Shown piece after piece: positions 25,701 to 39,291 of a DNA stretch of 64,000 nt. Each line of letters begins with the position of its first letter. Within the stretch, counting starts at the first letter, position 1. Under the pieces are notes generated by a model. The model made no database searches and was not told where the DNA came from. It was given only the letters and a program-made list of their open reading frames with translations. Origin of the DNA: Stictocephala bisonia (Eukaryota > Arthropoda > Insecta > Hemiptera > Membracidae); assembly GCA_035578905.1 (NCBI GenBank), contig JAQJVL010000574.1:62001-126000 (forward strand), read 5' to 3'. The position numbers and the translations under genes were made by a program.

Positions 25701-28700
25701 AATATGTAGTAGAGCCACCTTGATTTTGATGACAATGCATTCTGAGTATATACTGATGCTAAGGAATAACATCACAAGTGGTATGGCAGAGACGGATTTT
25801 GAGGTCATCAGCAGTACGAAACGGTAACAAGGCTTAGAACAACAAGGGACCAGATGACAGAGAATGGAGGATATCTACCAATGCTGAAGGAACGATCTCA
25901 CAAGTTTATTGCAGAGCCAGGAGTTGAGGTACGACTCTCGATAACAAGGCTTAGAACACCCAGGGACCAGATGTCAAAGATTACAGATTATCATTTTATG
26001 TGACACTGGTAAAACAAATCTATGTGAGTATCACCTTTATGTATAGATGACATACTTACTGATGCTTAAGAACTAGTCCCACGAATGCATGTGTTAGGGG
26101 CAATCCTTATGGTAAGGATTACAGAGTATCTGAGTGACATACATCATCTTCAGTTATAGCTGACATACTTTTTGATGCTGTATAAATGGTCCTACCAATC
26201 CGTGTGACAAACGTGTGCCTTAAGATTATCAGCATTGTGACCCACGACAACATGGGGCGGAGCCACCAGAGTCCTGATGATAAGGATTACAATATATCTG
26301 AGTGAGTATCATCTTTAATTATAGCCGATAAAATTACTTATGCTCAAGAAATGGTCCCACCGATTGTAACAGGTCCACCTAATTGACGATTAAATTAATT
26401 AAATTTAATAAAATACAAATTATTTAAATGAGGAAATAGGTGCATTTAATTTAAACAAATACAGAATATTTAAATAAATTCGGAAATTATAGCAAATTAA
26501 TAGCCAACAAATATAGAGAATTAGGTAGGCAGATTTATTCAATGGTAGTCTTCCGAGACACCTGTGTAAACAAAATTCCAAACATTGCAGACACGAGTGG
26601 ATACACTAGTTCAGTTTTGCGTCTGTCTGGGACTGGGACGAGTCGATCTAAAGGGGAGTCAATGTATCACAGAGTGACAGTCGAGCCCAAGATATATAAA
26701 AGATATTGTTAGTTGATAAAAGGACCACTAGAGGCAGCACCAATCAAGAGCACATGGACAGACCGGAAGTCTTGCCCTGAATCCAAAGCCCTAGTTTCTA
26801 ACGGACAGACAAGGCAAAGGACGCTAGCCTCGCCCATCACTCTTTCACTTCAATTCAGGCTAGGGCCGAGTGCACAAGTCACCGTGGGTGGTCGCTTGAC
26901 CTCAAACCCGAATAATGTAAAAAATGTTTTTATCGAACATATCTTAAATTAATATTTTAAAGTACCGGTAAACTGTCTAAATAAGTATACGATGTCCAAT
27001 TCGGAACAGTCATTACAGTTTTAATAGAACCTCAAGACCACGAGGGGCTTCAACATCAGATGAAGAAAAAACTAATATAAGTTTTAGTTTGTAAATTAGT
27101 TTAATCATGGTTCTAGAAATCAGTATCAAGTAAATAAATTCATTTTTGTACTATTGAAATTCATATATAAATTTAAAAATGTAATAAATTAGCTTTTTCA
27201 ATCTAGAGTCTTATTTATTGTAATTTACAGGCTCACCGATTTACCCATAAAAAACGACCCTGAGATATCTAAATAAATTTAATTTAAGTAAGAATAACTA
27301 ATTAATAAAAAACTTACTCTAATGTAATTCATCAAGTAAGAGAGAGGTTACACGATCCATGTAGTACAGTTACCATTATCAGTGTGATCTACGATGGTAT
27401 TGGCTGGAGCCACCAGAGTTCTGATGACAAGGATTATATAGTATTTGAGCGAGTGTCGTCTTTAGTTATACCTAACGTACTTACTGATGCTGAAGGAATG
27501 GTCCCACCAATCCGTATGGCAGAGGTAGGCCTTGAGGTCATCAGCAGTACGACCTACGATGACATGAGGTGGAGCCACCAGAGTCCTGATGACAAGGAAG
27601 ACAGAGAAGACAGCAACAATAATACCTAGCCTCTTCAGCAGGTCAAGGTCAGTGATCTTCACCGCTTTGGCTGACCTCACACGGAAGATTACTGATATCC
27701 TGATAAAGAAGTCAGATATTACATTAACATTGTTTACATAAAATAACGTATATTACAGTAAACAAGGTAAAACAGGAACTACTAAATTTAATAGAAAGCT
27801 ATTATATTAACTTAAAATTAGTTATATTATATCAAGGGAGATATAGTTCCATGATGTATTCCACTTTGCTTGCCTGTCTGCATGGTAGTTGGAGGGGGAC
27901 CTTTATACAGGGGGGGGACAAAATATTAAAAAGTAAAATACAAAATGGGTTGATTAACTCATTTCATGAAGATAAGATAGTAAACATTTTTTTCAATTAA
28001 ATGCACTCCTGCTGAAAAATAGAGCATTCAATAGTTAAAGTTGCACCCTGAAATGTCATGTTTTTCATAACTTTTTTTAAACACTACCAAAAGTCTTTCA
28101 CTTATGTAAACATGTTGAGGACTTAATTTAAAACTGTAATATATACGTTTCAGATTATTATCTTTTACTGTTTCACGATTATCCAAAGGCCATATTCGTG
28201 TGTTATTTTTATAAATATGTCGCTGTTATCAATAAATAAAAATAATGGTTTTTTTGGGCGTGAAGATGGTGACTCGTACAAAACTATGTTATAAAGAAGT
28301 AAGACTATCAGAAAGGGTCTTATCACACAATATTTAAAATAATAACAGCCAAATGTTTGTTTGCTATTTAGCCACTTTATTGGCACTTAGTGGGTAAAAA
28401 AGTGTAGCCAATTGAATGTGGTTTTAGAAAATTAAAATACAATAGTTTAAAGTTGTGTTATATATTTACAAACATTCTCATATTGTTGGCCATTTTTGCT
28501 TCTCATGACAAATTTAATAAAAAAGTTTCGTGTTTTTCAAAAACAAATTTCCTATTTTTACTAATAGTTGATTTTTCAAGAATGTATAAGAAATTATTTT
28601 GATGCATATATACATATAAACTAAGTGCTAGATTTTAACTATTCATTCTTTTATCCTAAAATGCTATAATTTAACCCTAAATATATAAAACAATTTAATT

Positions 28701-31700
28701 TTATTGAAAAAATGGTCATACATTTGTTTGTTTGGTATAAGTTTGCATTTCTAATGAGACCTTACAAGTTAAAATATCTTTGAACAGAAACAAAGTTATT
28801 GATGAAAAGCTATTATTTTACGTTAGAAGATAGTAATCCCGTTGAGACTATCTATTTTACATTAAATATAATTTAATATTCCATACAAAATGTATTATTT
28901 TAAAGTCAGTAGATAACAATCTGATATCATAGTTTTAATTGTTAAAATTGATAGCTTTAATTTTAAGTCTACGTGATTTTTGTAATACTTTTTTATGGTA
29001 ATAGTGAATCATGTTGGAAATCCAATATTTTCCATTCCACACTATTATGGTATTCCATTCAAGATTGTGGTATTCTTGAATTTTCCAACTACGATAGATT
29101 TTTCATAATTTTTATCAATCCATGAATATAATCTATATGCAAATGAGGTTGGTTTTTACATATTTATTTACTACTGTTTGCATAACATTCTTGAAAATGG
29201 TGAAAAACTAGAATTTTTCATCCACCACCTTAATCTATAATTATCTTGTCGTTGTAATCGTAACAAGCGACCTACGAAACCCCTAATTAATTATTTGTAA
29301 ATTTCTATTATTATGAATTGTATGTATTCTTTCTTCCCTATCTTAAATTTTTCCAGATTTTTCAGCATTCCATTAATAGTTATCAGCCTTTATAAGTACT
29401 TAAATATGATTCAAAACACCAAAAAAATTAATGTTTTCATATTTGCTCAAACTTTTATTTCTAGCAATTGTGATAATGGTGGAATATCATAAGTTTCTTA
29501 TCCGCCATTTTGTAGTACAACTTGTTTATGTTAAAAACGTAACAATCGACTTAAAATTCCCATAGGTACTAATTTTCAATGAAATATGTAATATATTTGT
29601 AGATTAATTCCAATTATTTACTGCTTTTGTTGCAAAAGTATTCAAATCGATTCATCTACTTTCTATTAATCGGAATCGTCCAACAATATTTTACCTGGTT
29701 TATTCTAAGAATATGCATGCTTATATAATTATATATTAGTTTAAGAGTAAAATTCATTTGTTTTCTTACGATAGTATATTAGTTTTTCTTAGCATAATTT
29801 CCTCTTGCATAATGTGCGTGTTATTTTATTTGTAACCCCGTTATATCACAACAATATTGTTAACTATTCAAGGCCGAATGTCTTATAAGCACAAATGATA
29901 TATCAGATTTGAAATGAATTTATTAAAGATTTATATACTATACTCTATTTATAATATAATAAAGATGGCCAGTGCATATATATACAGGTCTATCGTAATA
30001 AGTTCAACGATCTAATCTTATTTACAGCTGAGAAATTTGGACTTATTTAATGATAATAACTGTTAATTTATCTAATAATTTCATACTCTTATTAAAATTC
30101 TAGTTTTTGATTGATATTACAGAGTAGTTTACAAATATATAATTGACTTTGTCAAAAAGAAGTGTTTTAAAAACATTCTCTTTATTTTGTATCAAATAAT
30201 ATAAATTCTCATCAACCCACTTCCATACATATAATTCAAAATATAGTAAATTCAATTACCTCCAAGTTTTGAGCATAAGAGCCCCATAGGTAAGAGAGAA
30301 TCCTATCTCCCTTAACCAAACCCTTAGAGTACAAGTGATGATGTTAGGCCTTGGATACATCACGATCGTCTGAAAATTAAAATTATAAATCATGTATCGA
30401 TCATATATATGTAAACACGAAATGTAATATAACATTTAATATATGTAAAATGTAAACATACTAATTATAAAATAGAATAATTAACATAATACTTATAAAA
30501 CAATAGAAAACATAATAGAAGAATTAACAAATACTTATAAAGAATGTAGAAGTTATTACGGTTTTTTAGTGAAAAGCCAGTAATTATTTTCATTTTTTTA
30601 TATATTACAAGGTACTTTTATTATTCATAGGTAATTGTTTCATTGCAAGGTAAGTATTTCAATTTTGTTAACGTATTAACTATCACAATTTACATCTCAT
30701 AATGTATATCTCTGTGTGTTCTCTATGTTGTACAAATCCTTTACAAATTACTGTATCTACGTATTAAGTAGAGATTAACTGTACATGGTCCATAACTTGG
30801 AACCGTTTTGTTGAACGTAAAAGTCCCGTATGAACGATCCGTCAATACCTGTAGATGGGATGAACCTCGGTATACAATGTTGAATCGGTTCCGAACTGGA
30901 CGACCGTAGATCAGGCATGTGATTGTGGGAAGACTATCTAAACAATGGATCACATAGTTTCAGAGTACCTCTTGCGCTGTTTTACGGAGGGATTAGCTAG
31001 CTTAAATAGAATCAGTGAGGCAGGTCTCGAATGTTTTCATGGATTGGATCTAGCTCTGTGACAGAAGATCACTTTATATTTTTATTTCCATTAATATCTA
31101 TTGACATTTGGAGTTCTTCCAAGTGAAACATAGCTTTTATATAATTTTAAAAATAAAAAAAATGATAGCTGAAAAAATACGCTATATATAATGTAAATTT
31201 ATTTAGATTAACAAATGAAAACAAACATTTTTGAAAATGTTTCTTTTAACTGTCAATGAAGGCATTTCATGACTCGGAAACTGCTCAGCCATATATAATT
31301 CTACCTTCCTCTTATTAAGGAATGTTTTTTAAACTTTTATTTGAGTAAGTTCTTGATTACAATCAGAATGTAGACCCTTTCATTGATTGGAGGCTACCAA
31401 CTACTTAATAGTATTTATTTGTAATCCCTTTATGTTGTTAAGGAACTAACTGAAACAACATATCTAAAGTAGATTGAACATCCTTTACGATGTATTTTTA
31501 AACATATTGGGTCTATAAACCACGAAAAAACCTACAAATCATTGTGAAATAGGCTTGTATAAATAATTACCTAAATATTATTATATTCCAATGTGTAAAA
31601 ATATATTATCAAACTACCTTACGTTAAATATTGCAATTAATATGCATTATATACATGTATAATATAATGTTATTGGGTTTTTATCAGGATTTAATATTAA

Positions 31701-34700
31701 CATACAATTTTAATTAGGAAGACCTATTATAAAAACTGACATAGCATATATATACGTAAATTATTTACAGAATTCATGTTTAATTGCGCACACCATATGG
31801 TTTGCATGCATGATTAGTCCTAAAGTACTCTTATTTATTAGTTTTCATCTAAAACTTAACAAAATTACAATATTATGTTGTTTTAAGTCTAAAAAGTGAA
31901 AAGTAAAAGAACAAGTGTCGATCAAACGTTCAACACATATAACCATTAGTGTTTTCTTTGTTAGTCGAAACCCAGTTATTGTACGTGAGAGGAACTATAC
32001 TTTCCACACAACTCGATAAAACAATTTATGGCAAACACTTTGTGTGCTCTATTTCCCCTTTTATGGTTTCGTTTAAAGTTTGTGGCAATATTCCTTTTGG
32101 GTCGTCATTGTTTTTATTCTTTGAACAAAAAGCACTGCCAAACAGCTAAACGGAATTAAATAAAATTTTACTTTAGGCATTTCTAAAAAAAAGTGTTTTT
32201 TATCTCATCACGGGTTGTTGTACATAGATAGCTTTTTGTTTTAAATGTATATCCATAGAATGATAATATTTTTGTTAATAGGACAAATATAACCTTTAAA
32301 TAAATAAATGTATCTGCCTTAATCATTTTAAGTCAAATATTTTAACTAAAATAATAAACGTCTGTAAAAAGTATATGTATACAACTGAAAAATAAATATA
32401 TTATTAATTTTATTATTATTTAAACATTTTTCTTCAAATATGTTACATTGTAGTTGAATTTCATAACAACTAATTTTTATTACTTAACCATAGATCTGTA
32501 GAGTCGATATTGTTTTTACATTTCTGTATCACCTATACTAGTTATTCTGTAAAATTGTTAAATTATTTTACTTTATTTTTTACTTTACCGTCTACGCCAG
32601 TAGCATTTATACACAAACGATGTTGAGAGACCACGGTATCTATTGTAAATGTAAATGAATCTCCCGGGATTCGAACCCGTGACACCCATCAATGGAAGCA
32701 GATGTGTTTGCTCTATGCTAGCAAGAGGCCCATTATTAGATGCTAATCCACCTTGAACTATACCATGCAAGCCATATATAGTTGAAATGTTTAAAATTTA
32801 TAGATATTCGTAAATTACTCTGTTCGTTAATCGTTGTTGTATCTTTCAATGATACATTCATTACGTCATATATTTTCTTTAACAATTCATTGAGTAAATT
32901 AACTTTAATTCATTTGTACCTTCAAGCCTTAGTAAATATACATTGTATTACTAACATGTAAAAAAAAATTAATCGGACTAAATATAAAAGTGACCAAAAT
33001 ATTCTAGGACATTATAACCTACTAAGTAGCTTGGCTTAGTGATGACAATACTCGTATACTTACTGTGCAATATATAAAGAAGGCACCCAAAGTAATGACT
33101 CTGAGCAGAACTGGACTGGCTGCTCTTACAACCTGTAACAGTATAAATATACTGACCAGCTTGACTTAGTGATCGCGTAACTCGTATATTTACTGTGCAA
33201 TATATAAAGAAGGCACCCAAAGTAATGACTCTGAGCAGATCTGGACCTGCTTCTCTTACAACCTGTAACATTATAAATGTACTGAACAGCTTGTCTTAGT
33301 GATCACCTAACTCGTATACTTACTGTGCAATATATAAAGAAGGCACCCAAAGTAATGACTCTGAGCAGAACTGGACTGGCTGCTCTTACAACCTGTAACA
33401 GTATAAATATACTGACCAGCTTGACTTAGTGATCGCGTAACTCGTATATTTACTGTGCAATATATAAAGAAGGCACCCAAAGTAATGACTCTGAGCAGAT
33501 CTGGACCTGCTTCTCTTACAACCTGTAACAGTATAAATGTACTGAACAGCTTGTCTTAGTGATCACCTAACTTGTATACTTAATTTGCAATATATAAAGA
33601 AGGCACTAAAAAAATGACTCTTAGCAGAACTGGACTGGCTGTTCTTACAACCTGTAACAGTATAAATGTACTGACCAGCTTGACTTAGTGATCGCCTAAC
33701 TCGTATACTTACTGGGAATATATAAAAAAGGCACTCAAAGTAATGACTCTGAGCAGAACTGGACCTGCTTCTCTTACAACCTGTAACAGTATAAATGTAC
33801 TGACCAGCTTGACTTAGTGATCGCCTAACTCGTATACTTACTGGGAATATATAAAAAAGGCACCCAAAGTAATGACTCTGAGCAAAACTGGACTGGCTGC
33901 TCTTACAACCTGTAACAGTATAAATGTACTGACCAGCTTGAATTAGTGATCGCGTAACTCGTATATTTACTGTGAATATATAAAGAAGGCACTCAAAGAA
34001 AAGACTCTGAGCAGATCTGGACCTGCTTCTCTAACAACCTGTAACAGTATAAATGTACTGAACAGCTTGTCTTAGTGATCACCTAACTTGTATACTTAAT
34101 TTGCAATATATAAAGAAGGCACTAAAAAATGACTCTTAGCAGAACTGGACTGGCTGTTCTTACAACCTGTAACAGTATAAATGTACTGAGCAGCTCGGCT
34201 TAGTGATCGCCTAACTCGTATACTTACTGGGAATATATAAAAAAGGCACTCAAAGTAATGACTCTGAGCAGAACTGGACCTGCTTCTCTTACAACCTGTA
34301 ACAGTATAAATGTACTGAGCAGCCTGGCTTAGTGATCGCGTAACTCGTATACTTACTGTGCAATATATAAAGAATGCACCCAAAGTAATGGCTCTGAGCA
34401 GAACTGAACTAGCTACTCTTACAACATATAACAATATAAATGCACTGAGCAGCCTATTCCAGAAGGATCTCGATCTTTATTTTAACTGTCTGGAATAACG
34501 TTAAATCAATAGCAGAATCATACAAAAGTATTGTTAAAAACTGATAATTTCTGCAATAAAACGTTTATTTCATTAGTATGGAATAAATTAAGTAATATAT
34601 TTAGTATAATTTTATTTTCTTAGACTCATATATTAAAAATCCAAACTTATCAAAAATAGTACTAAACATGTCTACTGAAATCCTATAGAAAATATAAACT

Positions 34701-37700
34701 GACACAATATTACTTTGTTAACAAAAGTATTAATTGTAAAAGTGTATCATAAATCAATTGGCAATCTACAATTAACTATCTACATAGTTAACTGCTCCAA
34801 ATGGCCATCCCATCTCTTGGTTCTTCCATTAAAAAAATAATAGATATATTTCATTAGTCTTACCAATACGCAAGTAACAAATGTGTAAGAAATATTAATA
34901 CCCATAGTAGATAGAGTGTAATAATGACACTATTTTGGAATGTCTTTTGTTTCTATCTTAGTAGTAAATGTACAGAAATGTCAATAGTTAATTACTAAGA
35001 AATTTTATCGCATATATATCAAACGACTGACTATTATAATAATGAATGCTAATGTAGGAGATGTCCTAAGTTTGTACATTTACTTAATAAACACAATATT
35101 TTTTAAGGTGCAATGAAAATTGTCGCTCCTCAGACGTTATTATATAACTTCAGAGGAGCTTTAATGTAGGCTAGTAAGTAATGCGATTTCAGTTTTCTGT
35201 TATAATATACGATTTCTGATTTCTGTTCTATTCTACGATTTCTGCTCTGCTCTAATTCTGTCTACCTTCACATGGCCATATTTCCAAGTGAAAAGCACGA
35301 CTACAGGCAGGCAGCAGATGAAGACACAGGACATGATCAGGATTCCTGTCCGCATCACCCAGTTCAAGGACACCACACAAGGACTGTTGTCCTGGCAAGC
35401 TTCACACCCCTCAGCACAGGGAAGGCATATGAACGCATCACTGTTGTTGTACTGGTTCTCTTCATTCTACGAAATACCATTGTAATCGGTAAATTGTGAT
35501 TGTATTTCAATAAATATTCTACATTTCATATAATAATTTTTTTAGTAGGGTGAGTGCAACAGTGAATGACGCTTCATATGAGTTTCCACTTGACTATTAA
35601 ATCGGAAGACAGGCTATTGGATAGGGAATAGTTTAAATGTCTTGCCCGTTTCTCCTGGTTTTACTAAACATAAAACTTAACGTATTATCTTCAAACAGAG
35701 TATTGAAAAATAAAATTTATTGTACATAAATCACATAAATCATCGCACCAGTGAATGACTGACTGTATAGTTAATTATTATTGGTTAGGATTTCGATATT
35801 AAAATGAGTAAAATTGTCAACCTTAACATGTTTTATTTAATATAATATATTACAGTTTCAATCAATAATCAAAAAACTATAAAAATGTAGCTGACCTTGT
35901 TTGTACGATACGCTATAGTGGGGAAGCTTAAGATGAACCGGGTGGAACACTTATTGTGTTTGTGTTACAAACGGACACTTGATACTTTCTGTGTGAACTA
36001 ATGATAGGGAAGATTCAAATTAGGCTCCAACGTTACTTTTAAGATGTTTTGTGATGTTATTTATACGAAAAACGTTGGTAATGTTATATTAAAAAACTTA
36101 ATATGATGTTATTTATACTAAACAGTCATACACTGAGGGGTGATCATTCACTGGTGCAATCACCCTAATTAATATTTAATGAATACTGGGTGAAGCTATT
36201 TAAAAGCCAAAGCAATTTCTTTGATAAACAACTAGTTTTAAATATTTATGAAAATATGAAGTCCAGTTGATTGTGATGACTTTAGATGAACAAACATAGT
36301 TATAATTACTAACTAAGGTATATTTTGCATTATAAAGATTTTTTTCTTTATAGCCGCATATTCAGGACAACAAAAGATTCTACATCTTTACATGGAAACC
36401 GAACCACGTAGTATTGGCCTGATTTTTGTATCTTATAAGCCTGATACTCAATTATCTTCCCCACATAACATCCAGGCCTTGACTACCGCCCAACACGGAC
36501 ACCCCACACTTCTACAGTAGTGTTTACATCGATGACAACTATTTAAATCAATATCAATTATATAATGAAGATTTTACGAACTCATTTATTTACTATACAA
36601 CAATTTTATGTACACAAAAATACTATTAATGTTCTATTTTTTCACAAATTATGTCTTCTTTGAATTTAATATGGAAACTTATTCAATAGGTATTCTTGTA
36701 TTAAAAATTGTATAAAACTACTGGCTGTAGTAAAGAAACAAAAGTTAAAATTACAACGTACAGTTTGATTATAATTTGGTTTATTGCTTTTTGACTTTCA
36801 AGACAATATGGCAATCGTTAAACTAATTATGTCTCTCATTAAGCAAGCGTTTAATGTGTTACACAAAAGACAAATACATAACCCCACTAATGCTATCTAA
36901 GTAGGAGATAGAGCTTAATGTATCTTTAAGAATCTCATTAGTCTAATATATTATATTAATCTATTTACGTGTTGTTTGGAACAGGAATTCTTCGTCTTGG
37001 TTTAATTTTAAATGTTATATAACTCAAAGGGTCATATATTTATATTCGCACAATAAATTATACTTAATACATTGCTAATATAAGACAAAGGACAGTAACA
37101 TTTCTTGGTAATTATTTAACCACAATATCAATATTTACGTCATGTACACTGTTAAATGTTAATTTATTGAAAACTTTTATTACAGTTATATTTGAGCATT
37201 GAAACACAAAATGACTTGAAATTACGGAAATGGTGTTGATAAATAGGATTAAAACCAAAATACACAGATAAGGAGATTTTTGGACGAAAAAGTATTGAGG
37301 TATTTTCAATACTACAAAAATATGTAATACATAATATTGTATTACATATTTTTAAAAGAAGTCTATTTCAAAATATAAATTGCAATGTTATTTGATGAAT
37401 ATTACGAAACTATTAAACCTGTTTTGCTGTAGGAATTTAATTTCCTTGCATTAATAGGTATCAAAGCTACACAATAAGACAAACTAAACCATCATAGTCT
37501 ATTAAGTTTCTCCTTGCAATTAGTATTTCAAGGTTGAACTAAGGGAAGTTATTTACTCTTCAACACATTTATACTGAAATAATACAAATTACTATACAAT
37601 CTTCCACTTGAATAGAGATGTATTATATCAAATCTAGCTTTTAGAGCAGTAAACCTATTCATGTATAAATAATGTTGCTTTGTGATCGTTTGATGTATCT

Positions 37701-39238
37701 AATTTGAACGTAAAGTTCATCATTATCTTCCCTCTTCACTATGAGAACTATAATTAATATTGTTATAATTACTTTAACCTGATGGGAAAAATAATTAATA
37801 ATTTAGTAGGTCACAACACTTTTTTACTTCCATTTCCAACTATAATTGAATTTCATATTCCTTAAGAATGTCCAGTTCATATCGTTACAACCAAGTTTAA
37901 CTAACTTTTCAGTTTGCTAAAAAGTCTTCATAAATGTTTTAAGATATTTTTTTATTTAATCGTCTTTTGTGGGAGTAGTGGCATTTTAGAAATATCCCAT
38001 TTATTTATGCTTGCTGGTATATACTGATGTTTCAGATTTTTCTTCAAAATATATACCCATAACGTCCCTTATTAACATTTATCATCAATAAATATAGACT
38101 AGCCAAACCTTAATAATTGTCTGTATATAATTTCTTATTCCAATTATGGAAGAAAGCAAACCTTATTCACTGTCTATTGATTTCATTAAGCCCAGCCCTT
38201 AAACTGTTGAAATGTTCAGTTTTTTATTATTTTTTTAGTTATTGCATTATTTGACCAACTTCACTATCTATATAGTTAGTTACTACGTGTTCACCCAACA
38301 TATTGCCTGAAGGTTTTTTTATTGAAGGCCAATATCCATTTTAACTAATATCTGCCCATTTCCCATAGACGATTGCGTTTTATAGAAAACATATTCCAAC
38401 AGAGTATGGAGGGGGAAACCAGTACAGGACATGGTAAATATCACTGATAAAAGTATTTAGGTCCATAAATAAAAAGGCCAGGACATTAAATTTTCCAATC
38501 TCAAACTCATGTTCAAAGTTTTGACAAGTCATAAGCTTTTTTGACGAACACTTTATTAGTCTTTTATAAAATGGTGGTGATAAAAGTAAACAATATCAAA
38601 CGGTAGCTTACTTGTATCTCCTTTCATTTGAAATAATAACACTCAGTTTGCATTGGAATTCTTTAAAATTGTAAAAAAAAAAACAATCTAGAACTAAATA
38701 TATTAACAGACAGCCCTTGTTTCGCACTGGGGTGGTACTCTACACTTGCTTCACTAAGTGGTTCTCTCTAAACCATCACATTAATTAATTTGCCAGCGTG
38801 TGGCTCAGTGGCTAAGGCTTCGGACTGCGGAGGGCAGTTCCAAGGGTCGAATCCCCATTGAGCCAACAGTCGGTACTTCACTCGTTGAATAACGTTCACG
38901 CACAGGCCTGTAGGCCAATATAAACTGGCGAGTGAAGTTAAAATAAAATATATATATCAAACTGAACTGACTGAATTTTTGATATATTATAAAGTATTAT
39001 GGTATATATATATATACCATAATACCCACCCACCCTCCCATACACTCACAGTGGTCTGACCCACCCACCCTTCCATACACGTACAGTGGTATTGACCCTC
39101 TCATCCACTCACACATGAACAGTGGTGTTGACCTATCCACCCTCCCATACACGTACAGTGGTGTAGACCCACCCACCCTTCCATACACTCACAGTGGTTT
39201 GATATTATAAATATCATAATACTTTTTATATAATATAT

Positions 39239-39291
<53 letters not shown>

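Larger units (their letters stand above)
33064..34425 (-). repeat. Tandem array of 11 copies of receptor exon E7 (ICL1/TM2) with its intron
   Basis: Eleven head-to-tail units of 128-130 bp each contain a 67-69 nt exon copy and about 61 bp of intron. The exon encodes VVRxAxPxLLRVITLGAFF then IYCT, the link from ICL1 into TM2. It fits in phase 0 between E6 (ending YGHVK) and E8 (starting TIVMYP). No other E7 candidate exists between 30.4 and 35.3 kb, so a copy from this array must be used. In transcription order, c1 lacks an AG acceptor, c2 and c4-c6 are 68 nt, c3 (67 nt) and c7 (68 nt) also lack a GT donor, and c8-c11 are intact at 69 nt. Copies alternate between two sequence types, giving a 260-bp dimer and a longer four-unit repeat. 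Confidence 0.93.

Noticed and set aside
25506..25808. 100-codon minus-strand frame with membrane-like segments
   Set aside because: It is a frameshifted relic of exon E9 (DDLKIFICHS, WDHSFNIS), not an independent gene.
32650..32770. Possible functional tRNA gene with a good B box
   Set aside because: No acceptor or anticodon stem could be folded, and the sequence continues into a dispersed repeat tail, so it is called a SINE.
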